Shown here: one piece after another, positions 31,982 to 43,560 of the stretch | Layout: every line of letters begins with the position of its first letter | How positions within the stretch are numbered: the stretch's first letter is position 1 | NCBI GenBank assembly: GCA_026122225.1 | Contig: JANEZZ010001904.1 | Span: 682,001 to 746,000 of the forward strand | DNA from: Heloderma charlesbogerti | Taxonomy: Eukaryota > Chordata > Lepidosauria > Squamata > Helodermatidae | Direction of reading: 5' to 3' | Length of the DNA stretch: 64,000 nucleotides | Translations under genes and position numbers: made by a program | Notes under the pieces: generated by a model | Told to the model about the DNA's origin: nothing | Databases searched by the model: none | Seen by the model: the letters and a program-made list of their open reading frames with translations, nothing else

Positions 31982-32569
31982 TAGGGATGTGCACCGCTTC
32001 GGCCCGAGGCCCAAACCCCGAGTCGAGGTGGGCTGCTACGGGTCACTTTGAGCCCCTACCAAAGCGAAGTGGAGGGGCCACAAAGTGACCCGGAGTGGGT
32101 CGGGGGCTCCCCAAAGCACTCAGTGTGCTTCAGAGCTTCAGCACCCCTGGCCCAGCCGCATCAGGTCCTTCCTGAGCCGCTGCCACCACCTCTGCCACTG
32201 CCTCCATTGCTGCCACTGCCACCATCACCATCCTCACCATCTCCGCCATTGACTCCACTTCTGTCGCCGCCGCCCTCGCCACCTCCACCACCGCCATCCT
32301 CGCTGCCGCTCCGCCATGGTGGAGAAGGCAGCGGCGGTGATGACGGTTGCAGGGAAGGCGGTGGTGGTAGTGGAGGCAGTGGCAAGGTAAGGGGTTTAGG
32401 GTGGGGGCATCGGGGGGACCCAAAGCGGTGTTCGACATCTGAGTCCTGCTTCACCTATGGGGCTGAGTCGGGTTAGAGGCCCCCCAAATCTGCCCAAGCT
32501 GAATTGGGCCTGCCTCCAAAGCCATGAAGCAGCTTCCAAATTGGATCAGGGGGTCCCTGCACAGCCCTA
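31982..32569. mobile_element. Non-autonomous hAT-like element, family E (588 bp)
   Basis: Left end TAGGGATGTGCACCGCTTCGG, right end GTCCCTGCACAGCCCTA. Flanks CTATCTGG and GTATCTAG agree at 6 of 8. It shares with 10387-11205 the start (cggcccgaggcccaaacccc), the CCA/CCG triplet tract (32180-32310), the GGCAAGGTAAGGGG motif and the closing sequence. It lacks the central hairpin of that copy. Confidence 0.85.
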
Positions 32570-32737
32570 GTATCTAGCAACAGCATTATACTTTGAGTCT
32601 TGAGTCATTGTATTTTCCATTAGATATTGATCCCATTTTTTTTTCATTTCCAGTTCCACTAGGAGTAAATCAAGAAGGAGCAAGTCCCAGTTCCACACTT
32701 CCTTTCTCACACACATTCACAGATCTCTTCCCCTTCA

Positions 32738-32785
<48 letters not shown>

Positions 32786-32955
32786 CACTCTCTCACCTTG
32801 ACACAATCAATCTACTCCTGACAGGAAATACTCTGACTGACACCTCCCATCAGCCACTAGAACTGGTCAGCAGAAGTCAAGGAAGCAGAAGAAACCTCCT
32901 GACACATTAGAGCTATACCAGTGGTGGTGAGCCTTGCCTAAGTGCCAAAGACAGC
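32570..32955. other. Unassigned sequence with an (AT)n microsatellite
   Basis: No gene or element recognised; see the microsatellite entry. Confidence 0.4.
32740..32783 (+). repeat. (AT)n microsatellite
   Basis: About 22 uninterrupted AT dinucleotides. Confidence 0.98.
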
Positions 32956-32984
32956 TAGGGATGTTGGAGAATTCTGCCATGGAC

Positions 32985-33491
32985 TAGGGATGTACGAAAG
33001 TCACTTACCTTTTCGCAGCTTGGATTCGCGGTGGGCGGGAGGCGCTTCGCTTCTCCCGCCGAAGGTCAGGTGAGGGGGGGAGGTGCCCCGCCTCGCCCAG
33101 CCGAAATTCAGGCTGGGGATAAGCGCCCTGTCTCCCCGGCCACGAAACAAAAAGTAAAAAAAAAAAGACCCTGTGATAGGCTACGTGACGATTTACGTAG
33201 CCTATCACGGCTGACTTTGGAAATCTAGCCGTGATAGGCTACGTAAATCGTTACGTAGCCTATCACGGGTGTTTGTGGTTTTTTTACTTTTTTTTTTTTT
33301 TTGCAATCCGCCGCCCCCTCCCGCAACAAACCGCCGCCGAACCGCCGCCGAGAGGGACATTCGCCAAAGGTAAGTCCCGTCCCGGGGGGGGGCGGGGGGC
33401 CGGCGGAGAATTTCCCAACCAACTTCAGAGGGCCGAATGCGTCGGCGCTCGGCCTCCCGAAGATTCGGGAAGAAATGCTCCGCCATCCCTA
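32985..33491 (+). mobile_element. Nested AB-family hAT (507 bp); perfect TSD
   Basis: A end TAGGGATGTACGAAAGTCAC, B end GAAATGCTCCGCCATCCCTA. TSD CCATGGAC at 32977-32984 and 33492-33499. Two P1 palindromes (33174-33208, 33230-33267), A-side GC-rich blocks, AAAGGTAAGTCCCGTCCCGG at 33367. Same reduced layout as 28200-28741 and 50546-51421. Confidence 0.95.
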
Positions 33492-33785
33492 CCATGGACT
33501 CTAGTGAGGAGTGAACGGGACAATCTCCACCACCATGCCACGGAATCCCCCCGGGACGGAGCCTACCTGGTGGTGGCGGCTCTGGCAGCAGCTCTGGTGG
33601 AGGCTCCGGTGGCGGTGGCTCCAGGTGGTATTCCGGCTGCTGCTGGGCTGTGGCTGCAAATGGTGGCCGCTATGCTGGCCACCATTTGTGTCCCTGCCAA
33701 GCTGTGATAGGCTACGTAAGTCTCACGTAGCCTATCACAGCTAACACAAGGACGCCATTTGTGTCCCTGCCTTTTGCCGTGATAG

Positions 33786-34662
33786 TAGGGATGTCAGAGA
33801 ATTTCGCCATGAATCTTGGGGAGGTTGAATGCCAGCGCATTCAGCCCCCCCAAATTGGTGGCAAAACGGTCTGCCCCTCCCGCCCCCCTCCACGGGACGG
33901 GACTTACCTTGTGCGAATGTCCCTGGAGGCGGCGGCAGCTCTGGTGGCGGTTTGGCGGCGGTGGCGGCCGGTCTTCCAACCGGCTGCCACCGCTGCCATT
34001 TCCAAGTTAAAAAAAAAAGTGATAGGCTACATAAAGATTTACGTAGCCTATCACGGCTAGATTTTTAAAAAACACCGTGATAGGCTAGGTAAATGTTTAC
34101 ATAGCCCATCACGGCTGAGTGGAAAAAACAACAACACTGTGCATATGCAAATGGCGGCGCCCATGGGTGCCGCCATTTGCATTCCTAATTTCGGGACGTG
34201 TAGTCTACGTAAACATTTACGTAGACTACGGCAAAAATAAGGGGAACGCTATTTGCATTCCCCTTATTTTCAACGTAGTCTACGTAAATGTTTACGTAGA
34301 CTACACGTCCCGAAATTAGGAACGCAAATGGCGGCGCCCATGGGCGCCGCCATTTGCGTACGCGCGGTTTGTTTGTTTGTTTTTCCACTGAGCCGTGATA
34401 GGCTACGTAAACATTTACCTAGCCTATCACAGCTGACTGCAGGGATGCAAACAGCGGTGACTATGGCCGCCGCCATTTGCGTCCCGGCCGGCCAGGATTC
34501 GCAGCGGGAGGGACGGGGCACCTCCCCCCCCGGCCAGAATTTCAGGGGGTAGGGACGGGGCGCCTCCCCCCCTGCCCAGAATTTCGGGGGGAGGGACGGA
34601 GCGCATCCCCCCCACCGCGAATCAACTTTCGAGTTCAGGTAAGGGACTTTCGTACATCCCTA
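33786..34662 (-). mobile_element. Nested AB-family hAT (877 bp); perfect TSD inside host P1
   Basis: B end TAGGGATGTCAGAGAATTTCG, A end CAGGTAAGGGACTTTCGTAC, then ATCCCTA. TSD CGTGATAG at 33778-33785 and 34663-34670, the first bases of a host P1 palindrome. The interior from about 34066 to 34436 is a single mirror arrangement centred at ~34253. Three tandem GC-rich blocks (ccggccagaatttcaggggg type) lie inside the A end (34495-34618). Confidence 0.95.
34143..34362. repeat. Palindrome of palindromes, ~220 bp
   Basis: The left arm runs P2 (caaatggcggcgcccatggg…gccgccatttg), then P3 (agtctacgtaaacatttacg…), then aataaggggaacgc. The right arm is its near-exact inverse. Each component is itself an inverted repeat. 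Centre near 34253. Confidence 0.92.
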
Positions 34663-35011
34663 CGTGATAGGCTACATAAATACATACGTAGCCTGTCACG
34701 GCTAACACAGGGACGCAAATGGTGTAGCGGCTGCCATTTGCATCCCTGCCTTTCTCCGTGATAGGCTACATAAATATTTACGTAGCCTATCATGGCTATG
34801 GCAGGGACACAAATGGTGGCCGCTACTGCAGCTGCCATTTGTGGCCGCAGCCCAGCAGCGGACGGAGGTCCAGCTGGAGGCAGCCCCAGCCGGTGGCTCC
34901 AAAGAGTCGCTGTGGAGCAAAGCCAGCTGGGGAGGATTTCGGAGGGGGGACGGAGCACCTCCCCCCCACCATGGATGGCCCCAGCAGAACAAGGTGTTTC
35001 GTATACCCCTA

Positions 35012-35757
35012 AAGACAGCAGGTGCTGCTGGATGTTATTTTTTTAATATAGCTCCATTTTACTGAGATGCTCAACACACATTGACTGCTCAGCAAAAGCA
35101 GTGCAGAATATTAACCTTTGTTAGAAGTAGCAGCAGCAGCAGCAACAGCTAAAAGCCTGTCAAGTTTAACTGATGGGACAGAGAGTGCTAGTCCTTTCCC
35201 AAGCCGCACTCCCTGTCCTCCCATCTATCACTGAGGCCATTTCCTTAGGAAGAGCAAGGGGTGTGGCCTGGCCTGCTTTTCCAAACCTACATCTGTTTAC
35301 TCAAAATGAACAGGGGCCACAGGCTAGGTCCCAAGGAGCTAAGGAATGCTGCCCCTCTCCATCTCGCAAACTGTCCTGCCTCTGGAAAGTATTTCCTATT
35401 GTGTGTGTTTTAAGGATGGGGCGGGGCAAAGGACATATATTGTCCCTCCCCTCACAGCCCAGGTCCTCACTTCAGGAGGGAGAGAGGAGATTATGACTTC
35501 CATTAAATGGGCCCTTGTCAGTGGTGGCTGGGCAACTCAGCAGAGCTGTGCCAGGTTTAATGGGGCTCTGGACAAGTTAAGTGCCACCCCCCCCCCAATG
35601 CTGCCTCTGATAAATCCCTCCCAAACTTTCCAGGTGATGGGAATGAACAGTGGTGGGCAGCAATATTGAGAGCAGTGTAGCTCCCTTTTTCCCAATGCCC
35701 CAATTTCCCATTTGGCTCAGCGCCAATAAGAATCAAAATAGCCCTGTCTGCATAGAG
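35012..35757. other. Unassigned sequence
   Basis: No gene or bounded element recognised. A C-run lies at 35588-35597. Confidence 0.4.
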
Positions 35758-36125
35758 CGGGGGTGCAGAACCTTAGGCCTGGGGGCCAAATCCAGCCCTC
35801 CTGAGATCCCAATCTGGCCTTTGGGGGTTTCCCAGATTGCAACACCCCCTTCTGCTGGCCCCACCCTCTTTCCCACAACCACCTATTTTTGGGAGGTTTC
35901 CCAGCTTTTGTGCAGTCCCCCCCCCCAATTCTAAAAGGTTGAAATGCCTCTCCCAAGGCTTAGTTAATGGCAATAAGAGGTGTAAGGTAAGAGAGGCTGG
36001 GGTGGTTTTAGTATTTTGCCCACACCCCTTTTGCCTTTGGCCCCACCCACCACTGGAATGTAGCTCCGAAGAGCATCTCCAACAAGGAATTTGGCCTTCA
36101 AGCTGAAAGGGGTACAGCACCCTTG
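35758..36125. mobile_element. Probable CAGGGGTG-type hAT element
   Basis: Left end CGGGGGTGCAGAACCTTAGG with cctgggggccaaatccagcc. The right part is cccacccaccactggaatgt … aggggtacagcacccttg, inverse to the start. Left flank GCATAGAG; a similar GCATAGCC occurs 8 bp beyond the tentative end, so the boundary may be off. Related words recur at 63627. Confidence 0.55.
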
Positions 36126-37482
36126 GCATTCCTGCATAGCCCTACCCTGGGTTCTCTTTCTTGGCCATACAATAGCAGGATGGAATGTAGGGGGAGTAGA
36201 ATAAAATAGGGGCTGGCCTTTTTGTCCATATAGATTTTTTTCAGCACCACTGTTTTGGGGTCAAAGCACATGCAGTATGCTTTCCTTTCTGACCTCAACC
36301 ATCTGTTTAAGAAACTCATCTACACCAAACCCTGACTTCAGTATCTTTATATATGTATCAATTTGTATTTGGCAGTTCTATTGGGTGGGTGTTTAATCTT
36401 AGCTATATAGTACAAAATGTTTCTCATTCAGAAAAATCTCCAATGCTAGCAGTATTACTGTTCATCATAAACCGGAGTGCATTTAGGGTTTTGAGAAAAG
36501 CATCCAATAAACCTTTGTCTATGTAATAAAACAAGACCCAGTTGAGTCCATTCGTTGCCATCACCAATGGATGGACTTAATGAATATTAGTGGTGTGCTT
36601 ATTCTGAGAACTATTATAAGGAATTGAGATTCATTCTGTCTTTTTGCTGTGCTTATCTTTATAACTTTTGCAGCCCACCCAAATAGTATAATAGCAGGAG
36701 AAGGAAAAAGTTGAATATCGATATTATGTTTTCTGACATGTGACAGGCCTCTTATTGGCTATGACTGGGATCATCAATAAAATATATTCTGAACGATTGC
36801 AGCACAAGTCATGGTTTGCAAGGAGTTTTCTGTGGCAATGTTTGTGTTTCTGTTTGTAACCATAACATAACAGTTGTCAATTTGGGGAAAATATATTTAT
36901 TATTGAATGAAATGGGTGTCAAAGCCCTTTATTATTGAATTAAATGATGTCAAAGCCCAACTTTAGACCTGTGAATCCTGTAATCTGCACCACTTCAGCC
37001 CCATGGATCTACCGGGGGACCTCCATCAAGTCACCATCACTCAGACTGTAAAATGGAAAGAAAAAGCACCTTCCTCATTGGGCTGTAGTGTATGACACAG
37101 AGGATGAGCTAGATGCAGACTCGAATGCACACTGGAGACTGTGGCTGCAATCCAGTGAAAGTTTGACATCCCCATCAAAAAAAACACACTACTCTAGCCT
37201 GCAGAAGAGAACACTTGTTTAGCCTTCTGTGAAAAATGCTGCTCCCCATCTGCTTGGTGGCTTCATCACTTCTGCTTTGTTCAAATGCCGCGGCTGTAAT
37301 CCAGTGAAAGTGATGAATCCTTATCACTCTGTTTAAGAGGTGAAGTATTGTCTCCATATGAAAGAATACTCGTTTGGGCTCCCGTGAATATAATAAAACA
37401 AAATAGCTTGAGCCGTGATGCTTCCATACACATGTTAAGCTTCCTGCAGGTATGTTTGTAGGGACTACGCAGACATCAAATG
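36126..37482. other. Unassigned AT-rich sequence
   Basis: No gene recognised. A ~30-bp unit (ttattattgaatgaaatggg…caaagccc) is tandemly duplicated at about 36895-36960. 37146-37440 seems to hold two diverged direct copies of a ~150-bp unit (aatccagtgaaagt; ttgtttagccttctgtgaa / tcgtttgggctcccgtgaa). Confidence 0.4.
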
Positions 37483-37705
37483 CAGTGGAGGCTGATTACT
37501 CTGATGTCACTGGGGCTGTAATCCACTCTGGGTTTCAATCAGAACCAGTCAGAACTCTAAAGGAGCTATCCAAGGTGCTTAACCCCTTTTGAGGCTAGGG
37601 TTTAGCATCTACAATATGCTAAACCTTTAGAGTTCTGACTGGTTCTGATTGAAACGCAGAGCAAATTTACAGCCCCACTGACATCGGAGCCACCAGCCTC
37701 CACTG
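37483..37705. mobile_element. Short hairpin hAT-like MITE (223 bp)
   Basis: Ends CAGTGGAGGCTGATTACTC and GCCACCAGCCTCCACTG, with the inner arms tctgggtttcaatcagaacc / ggttctgattgaaacgcaga continuing the inverted repeat. Almost the whole element folds on itself, with a loop of about 65 bp. Flanks ATCAAATG and GTCAAATG match at 7 of 8. Confidence 0.88.
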
Positions 37706-37823
37706 GTCAAATGAATGTGCATCAGGTGAGAGGCAGGGTTTGCCACTGCAATCCCTCTAACCCCCATGCACATTCAACATACATGCAATCATTTTGTGAA
37801 CAGTGCGAATGGTCTTCAAGGGC

Positions 37824-38704
37824 TAGGGATGGTGCAGGCAGCCAATTGGGTCCAGGAGTCTGGTGGACTCCCCCCTGGGTCATGCCTTCCAAGGCCCCTG
37901 AATTCTCCAGGGACCCATTCGAGAGCGCCATTTAAAGAAAAAATGGTGACCGCGAAATATGCACACATCTAGACTTCTGCAAAATAGCGCACTGAATGGC
38001 CCATATACACAAGATTACAGGCATAAATGGCCCATTTACACCTGTAATCTTGCATACATGGGATATTGACAGTGCCATTTTGTGGAAGTCTAGATGTGCG
38101 CATATTTCGCAGTCACCATTTTTTTCTCAAAATGCCACTTGCGGCACTCTCAGACAGGTCCTTGGTAGGGATGTATGGACTGTGTAAAATCCACTCTGTC
38201 TGTGTTTCATGAATTATCAGGCACCTTTTGTTCCATCATCCATTCACAGATGGATGCGAATATTTTTTTTCATCATGAGGAAAAATACGCAAATAATTAT
38301 GTAAGAGGTTTCATAACAACTTACAGAATTTATCTTAGTATGTAACATTTAGCATATTATCTCCCATGCCATGCAACTTTTCCTCAGCAGAAATGTACAT
38401 ATTTTCCTATGAATAAATATGTGTAAATTTCAGGAAAGTAAAAACAAACAAACAAACAAAAACATAAGTCCATGGACTTCCCGCGGCCTGAGGGGGTCAC
38501 ACCGCAGCGGATTCTGCAGGTCGGATTCTTAGAAATCCAAGTTCATTTTAGTTTATCTCGAGTTCCTCCAGCATCCCTAGTCCTTGGTGAGTGCAGGTGG
38601 CTTGGCAAGCACATGGAGTCGAGGATGGGTCCAGGGGTGCATGAGCGGGGGCAGGGGCTTAGCAGCGCCTGGAGAACCTGGACAGGGGTGCCCATCCATC
38701 CCTA
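37824..38704. mobile_element. Family C hAT-like element hosting a G element; perfect TSD
   Basis: Left end TAGGGATGGTGCAGGCAGCC, right end GTGCCCATCCATCCCTA. TSD TCAAGGGC at 37816-37823 and 38705-38712. Net length about 459 bp. The core 37940-38125 is an inverted repeat: aatggtgaccgcgaaatatg…tctagacttctgcaaaat against attttgtggaagtctagatg…catatttcgcagtcaccatt, with an inner palindrome aagattacaggcataaatgg / ccatttacacctgtaatctt. Confidence 0.94.
38166..38579 (+). mobile_element. Nested family G hAT-like element (414 bp); perfect TSD
   Basis: Left end TAGGGATGTATGGACTGTG, right end GTTCCTCCAGCATCCCTA. TSD GTCCTTGG at 38158-38165 and 38580-38587. Shares start and end words with 60413-60890 (+) and 56285-56620 (-). 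AT-rich interior without palindromes or open frames. Confidence 0.94.
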
Positions 38705-41700
38705 TCAAGGGCATGTCTGAAATTTTATACCCAGGATACAACTAATCTGCTTGCCACAGCAAGTGTGCACTCTTTCAGAGTGAAGCATTATCATTCCAAT
38801 TTTAGTTCAGGGGTGGGGGAAGTCTGCTTGGCTATGAGAAGTTTGGGAAATAAGCTATTCCAGAAAGTTCTGTACTGCTTAAAGCCACATATTTTTTCTC
38901 CTACAATCAGCACAAATACCACACTAGAGCACATTAACGCAAAAGGTCAAATGACACAGAACACAACTGAAAAGGAATTCTGAACCATGCACAAATTCTT
39001 TACTCAGGTCAAAACTGATTATAGTAACCACTGCAAGAAAGCCCATTATCTTGTATTATCAGCATACAATCCCAAACCTTTAGAAATGATATATTGGGGA
39101 ATATTTTTTTTCCATTTTTAATACTGTCACGGTCATGCTGCTCTGCCATGCAAAGAGAAAAACTGGCCAGCTTTCTAGGGTTTTGTAGACCTAAGCATGT
39201 TTTAAACATTACAAAATGGTTTCAAGTTACACTGAATTTCCCCAATCTTATCCAGAATGAAAAGTTTAAATCACAGAATGGTTTAGTCAATCTTCATCAA
39301 TTTATTCCTTGAAGAAATGAACAATCTTCAGTTTTTTTAGTATGTGTTTTTTATTAATACACTTCATTTTAAACATGTCCCAAGGCCTGATCAGTTTTAA
39401 TAACATGCTAACGAAAACACACACGCACGTAATTAAATTGCAACCACAGAAGTTTGTTTGATCTTGACTGCCTTAATAAAGCTTTTATAATATGCAGGTT
39501 AGTAAATCAGACAGTGGGCATGCCTAGGAAAGGCGTAAAGTTAGAAGTAAACAATTCCATATTTTCTCATTTAGTACCAGTTTAGCTACCTAAGCTATGT
39601 GATCAGAAGTCTTGCAAGATGTATCTATGGCAGAACTGTACCAATTCAGAATGCAGGTGGAGACACTGGAGAGAAAAAGATCGCAAATATGCTACCATAA
39701 AATTCCTGCCCACAGTGATCTAGCATGTTAAAGAGAATTTAACCTAGAATTAGGGATTAGTGGATTTTCCCATTTTATTCTCTATACACACTCTCTGTCC
39801 TGTATTCCGCTCTTCTTGAATTCCTGATTAGCTAGGAAACTTTTTAAAATTAATTATAAAACTGAAGCAAATGTAGTTTGCCATAGCTTTCAGTTGCTTC
39901 AGTTCATTTACACATATGTGTATGGATTAAAAAAAAAAAAAAAAACACTATGAAAAAGCAGCCTCAATGTGATTGTATGGATGATTGCAGGCTTGGTGTC
40001 AGGGGTTGGCATGAGTGGGAAGGCGCTAAGGGCCCAGAGGCTCAGAAGGGCCCATCCCTGCCTCAGAACCCAAGCCTGCTGCAGCCACCATCCTCCTCCT
40101 TGCCTACCCAGAGGGCCCCACTGGCCAAAGGAAGTGCCATGGCTGAGCCCGGACACCCTGCAGTGGCACATTAAAAGAAAAGAGGTTACATTTTCAGTAT
40201 CAGTGATCTGAACCAAGCAGACACTGGTTTTAACCCATCAGGTTAAAAAAAACCCAAAGGAGGGACTTGCTGGAGAGCAGCTGCGGTGGCAATGGGCAGG
40301 CAGGGAGGTGGAAGGTGGCTTGGGCAGCGGAGGGGGGTTGGATTTCAATGGTGGAGGGGTGCTTTGGTGGGGGGGTTCCATCAACAATGCTATGCAGAGG
40401 GCCCAGAGGGCCCATTCAGGGAGTCTGGTGCTGTCCCTGAATGATTGCATTGAGATTCTTTTTGTGTGTGTGGTCTTATGCCAATGTACACACGCTCCTT
40501 ATTCATTCATTCATTTTATTAAAAATGTATATCCTGCCATTCTTGACTGAAGAAACCCATGATGGCTATATATTAAAGTCAAATAACTATGTCATAAATT
40601 CAACAAAATTTAGACTAGCATAAATGTAAAACAAACATAAAACATTGACAAGGATCCAGCAATCAGCAGAGTGGAGCCAAAAACTAAAAGCATGCATATA
40701 ATCACATTTAATAAATTCCTTTTTTGCAGTGATCTACCAATGCACACTGCACACTAGGAATGTAGAAGGGGGGACAGGACAGAAAAGGCCTCAAAGAATT
40801 GAACCTTCTGCAACCTGCATGCATGGTATATTTGGAAATAAGATACAGTACAACAGATGCATTAGTTACACTTTGATGCATTAGTTACACTTTGCAGTTG
40901 GGACCGGAGGGGTGGGGAGACAACACAATTCAGAATCTGGAAAGAAATTTTAATGAAGCAAGTTTTGGAAGCATCTCTGCTTAGAACTAAAGTAGAACCA
41001 AAATCCCAACCACCCCTTTTGTGGGACATTTCTCCCCAATGAAAGCAGGAGGGGAATTTCTACTGTTATTGAGGTGGGGCACAGAATTCCCCTAAGTTTG
41101 GGGCGGGGAGTTGGCTTACATTTTTACAAGGTGGCTGAGGGATGTTTGGGAGGGGAGTTGCTCTTTCATGTAGCCTCCCTCCCATAGGATTTCATGCCCA
41201 GGAAACACATACAGTTTTATAAACATTAAAGAAAGAACAAAGAGGGATCCTTGGCCACCTCTAAAAATAAGGTAAGCCCACCTCACAAATTTAAATCTAG
41301 GGGAAAATTCTCCCACTCCCCCACCTTTAAGGCATTTCACTTTTGCACACCTCCAAAATGCAGAGAGAGAGAGAGAGACTAGGCCATTGGTTCAAGACTC
41401 CATAGATCCCTTCTACCTGATATGCCAGTTCTGCATGAGCAAGGCATGTACAGGAGGAGTAGAGATGTTACTAAAGCTGGTATGCCTGCCCCTGGAAATA
41501 TAAATGTTGGATGAATACTTGCCTCAGAAACACCACAAACAATATGGCTTCTGAATTCTTCTCCAGACTCAGATTTTAATCCAAGGCTGAAAAGAATTAT
41601 GTTCCTTCCCCTCAGTCCTGGTACACAGTGAACCAGGTGCAAACAACCCCAAGGAAATTCAGTCTTCCTAAAGACTACTCCAATGTCAGTTCCCCTCTTG

Positions 41701-42011
41701 GAAAACTACGCTTCCTGGGACTGCTTGCACCTGCTATACTATATAACAACACCCCAGATGCTAGAGGGGGGAGGAGATAATGAACTCCCCTCTTCTGCCA
41801 TCCCTCCCTCCCACTTGCTGCTGCCACTATCAAAACAGCAGCAGCTAGGTAAGGGGAGGGGGAGATCATGGGTGGGTGGGAGTTTTGGAGCTGTCTGGGG
41901 AGTGGGCTAGCAATTGATCCTGGTTTGCTTGTAAATAATCCAAGCAATTGTATTGCTTTTGAGGACATTTCTTAGCTTATTCCAAGCCATGATGAAGGCG
42001 ACTGCTCATAC
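38705..42011. other. Unassigned sequence
   Basis: No gene or bounded mobile element recognised over 3.3 kb. An A-run lies at 39930-39946. 40500-40560 (attcattcattcattttatt … atatcctgccattc) looks like the 3' tail of a minus-strand retroposon. A 20-bp unit (gatgcattagttacacttt) is tandemly doubled at 40858-40897, and (GA)n lies at 41361-41379. Confidence 0.35.
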
Positions 42012-42378
42012 CAGGGGTGGGCAACTTTTGAAGGCTCCCAGGCAGGGACCAATGTCAACCCTCTAGAGCCCCCCAGGGGCCACCCCACCCCACTGCCACA
42101 TACCTCTGAATTTCGGCAGCAGTGTTTAAAGCAGTCAGTGGTTTACTACCAAATTTTGACAGCAAATTTCGATAGTGGAATAAAAAAGCCAAACTTAGCT
42201 TTAATCCATGGCTTTAAAGCTAAACTTGGGCTTTTTAGGCGACCATTGTGGTTTGCCACTGAAATTCAGGGGAAACCGCCAACTGTTGGTTGCTGCCACA
42301 GCAGCAAATTCAGCAGCAGTGAGGGAGGCAGGGGACACACTCGAGGCCAGAGGGACTTCAAGTTGCCCACCACCACTG
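42012..42378. mobile_element. CAGGGGTGGGC-type hAT element (367 bp)
   Basis: Left end CAGGGGTGGGCAACTTTTGAAGG, right end CTTCAAGTTGCCCACCACCACTG, inverse to each other. Flanks GCTCATAC and GTTTATAT differ only by three C-to-T changes, compatible with an old 8-bp TSD. The interior repeats taaagctaaacttgg / ccaaacttagcttta in inverted orientation (42190-42230). Confidence 0.8.
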
Positions 42379-42546
42379 GTTTATATTAATGCTATTTTGT
42401 GCTTGATTTATTGAGATGGAACCAGGGCAAAGAGAACACGTGCACTCCTTGGTTATAGCCATCCACACATGCAGGCGTTTATCACATCCCACAAGGAGTG
42501 CATTTGGAAGTTCTGGCTGCCTATATTCTTCATTGCATGACATAAC

Positions 42547-42967
42547 TAAGGATGGGCGAGAGGTTTGTTGGCTAATTACAATGCTTTTATGTGAGATTGC
42601 CCAATCCCCACCTCCTGGAACCAAATGTAGACCTGAACACAATTTGCAGTCAGAAATCCATACATATCTGACCTTGTAACGTGTTCCGCAAAACAAAACA
42701 AAAATGTGTTCGACAACGTGCACAGATTTTGAAAATGCACAAAGAAAATTCTAAAAGACATGCTAGCATGCTTTAGTCGATGGGTGGATGCATACAAAAC
42801 TGCAAGCATTTGGAAAATGCCTACAAAGATGTGCACACAAATAGAGACAAATTTTTGAGTGGGAAAAGATTAATAAAGAAGCTCTCATGGAAATGGTACG
42901 GAACGAGCTTGACGGTCGAAAAATGAGAACCTCAACAAGATTGAGCTTAACGATTCACCCATCACTA
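42547..42967. mobile_element. Family H hAT-like element (421 bp)
   Basis: Left end TAAGGATGGGCGAGAGG, right end GATTCACCCATCACTA. Left flank GACATAAC and right flank GACAAACT match if one base is deleted. The interior shares with 12269-12705 the words …aaaatgcacaaa…, …ttagtcgatggg…, …tgcacacaaat…. Confidence 0.65.
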
Positions 42968-43560
42968 GACAAACTCAAAAACTAGCTAGTATTTTTTAAA
43001 AAGAAAAAAAGATTCTATTTAAACAAGTACACCCCTGTCTGTCTTCTTATATAAGCAGATTGAGGTCAAGTAGTAAGGGCAAGCCCTGCAGGAAAATTCA
43101 GATGTTTCTTTTTGTAGCATTGATGACTCACAAGGTGACATTTTCCCAGTTGAGTCAGTACCCAATGAACTCTCCCGTAGTATCTGGGCAAGAAAATGAA
43201 CAGCCAAAGGAACACTTTAAGGTGAAACAATATGTGGTTATAAAAGATTCTTGGCAAGAATCAGGTTTGTTTTTCAATCCTCAGGCCCTGGCTAATTCCT
43301 TTCCACTTGCAGCACATTAAAAAAAATAAAAAAGTTCCCTGTAGCTTTAGTTAGGGAAGGAATACTCAACTTCACAGCCTTTTGAAAACAGAAACAGCAA
43401 CCTCACATAGCGTTTTGTCATGCCACAACTGCCTTCTTTTGGAGACATGGCATGGCTAGAAAGAATACAGTGGTAAGTGATTGGTCCCTGTTTATAAAGT
43501 GCCTTTGTTTCCCTAAAGCAGGAATCCTTATTTTTTGTGGACTAGTAGGCACATCTGGAA
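42968..43560. other. Unassigned sequence
   Basis: No feature recognised. Confidence 0.4.

Larger units (their letters stand above)
32956..35011 (-). mobile_element. AB-family hAT hosting two AB copies; perfect TSD
   Basis: B end TAGGGATGTTGGAGAATTCTG, A end AAGGTGTTTCGTATACCCCTA. TSD AAGACAGC at 32948-32955 and 35012-35019, 2.06 kb apart. The host alone is about 656 bp. Insertion 32985-33491 lies 29 bp inside its B end, and insertion 33786-34662 sits in one of its P1 palindromes. Host-derived P1 units are at 33705-33738, 34665-34699 and 34758-34793. Confidence 0.94.
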
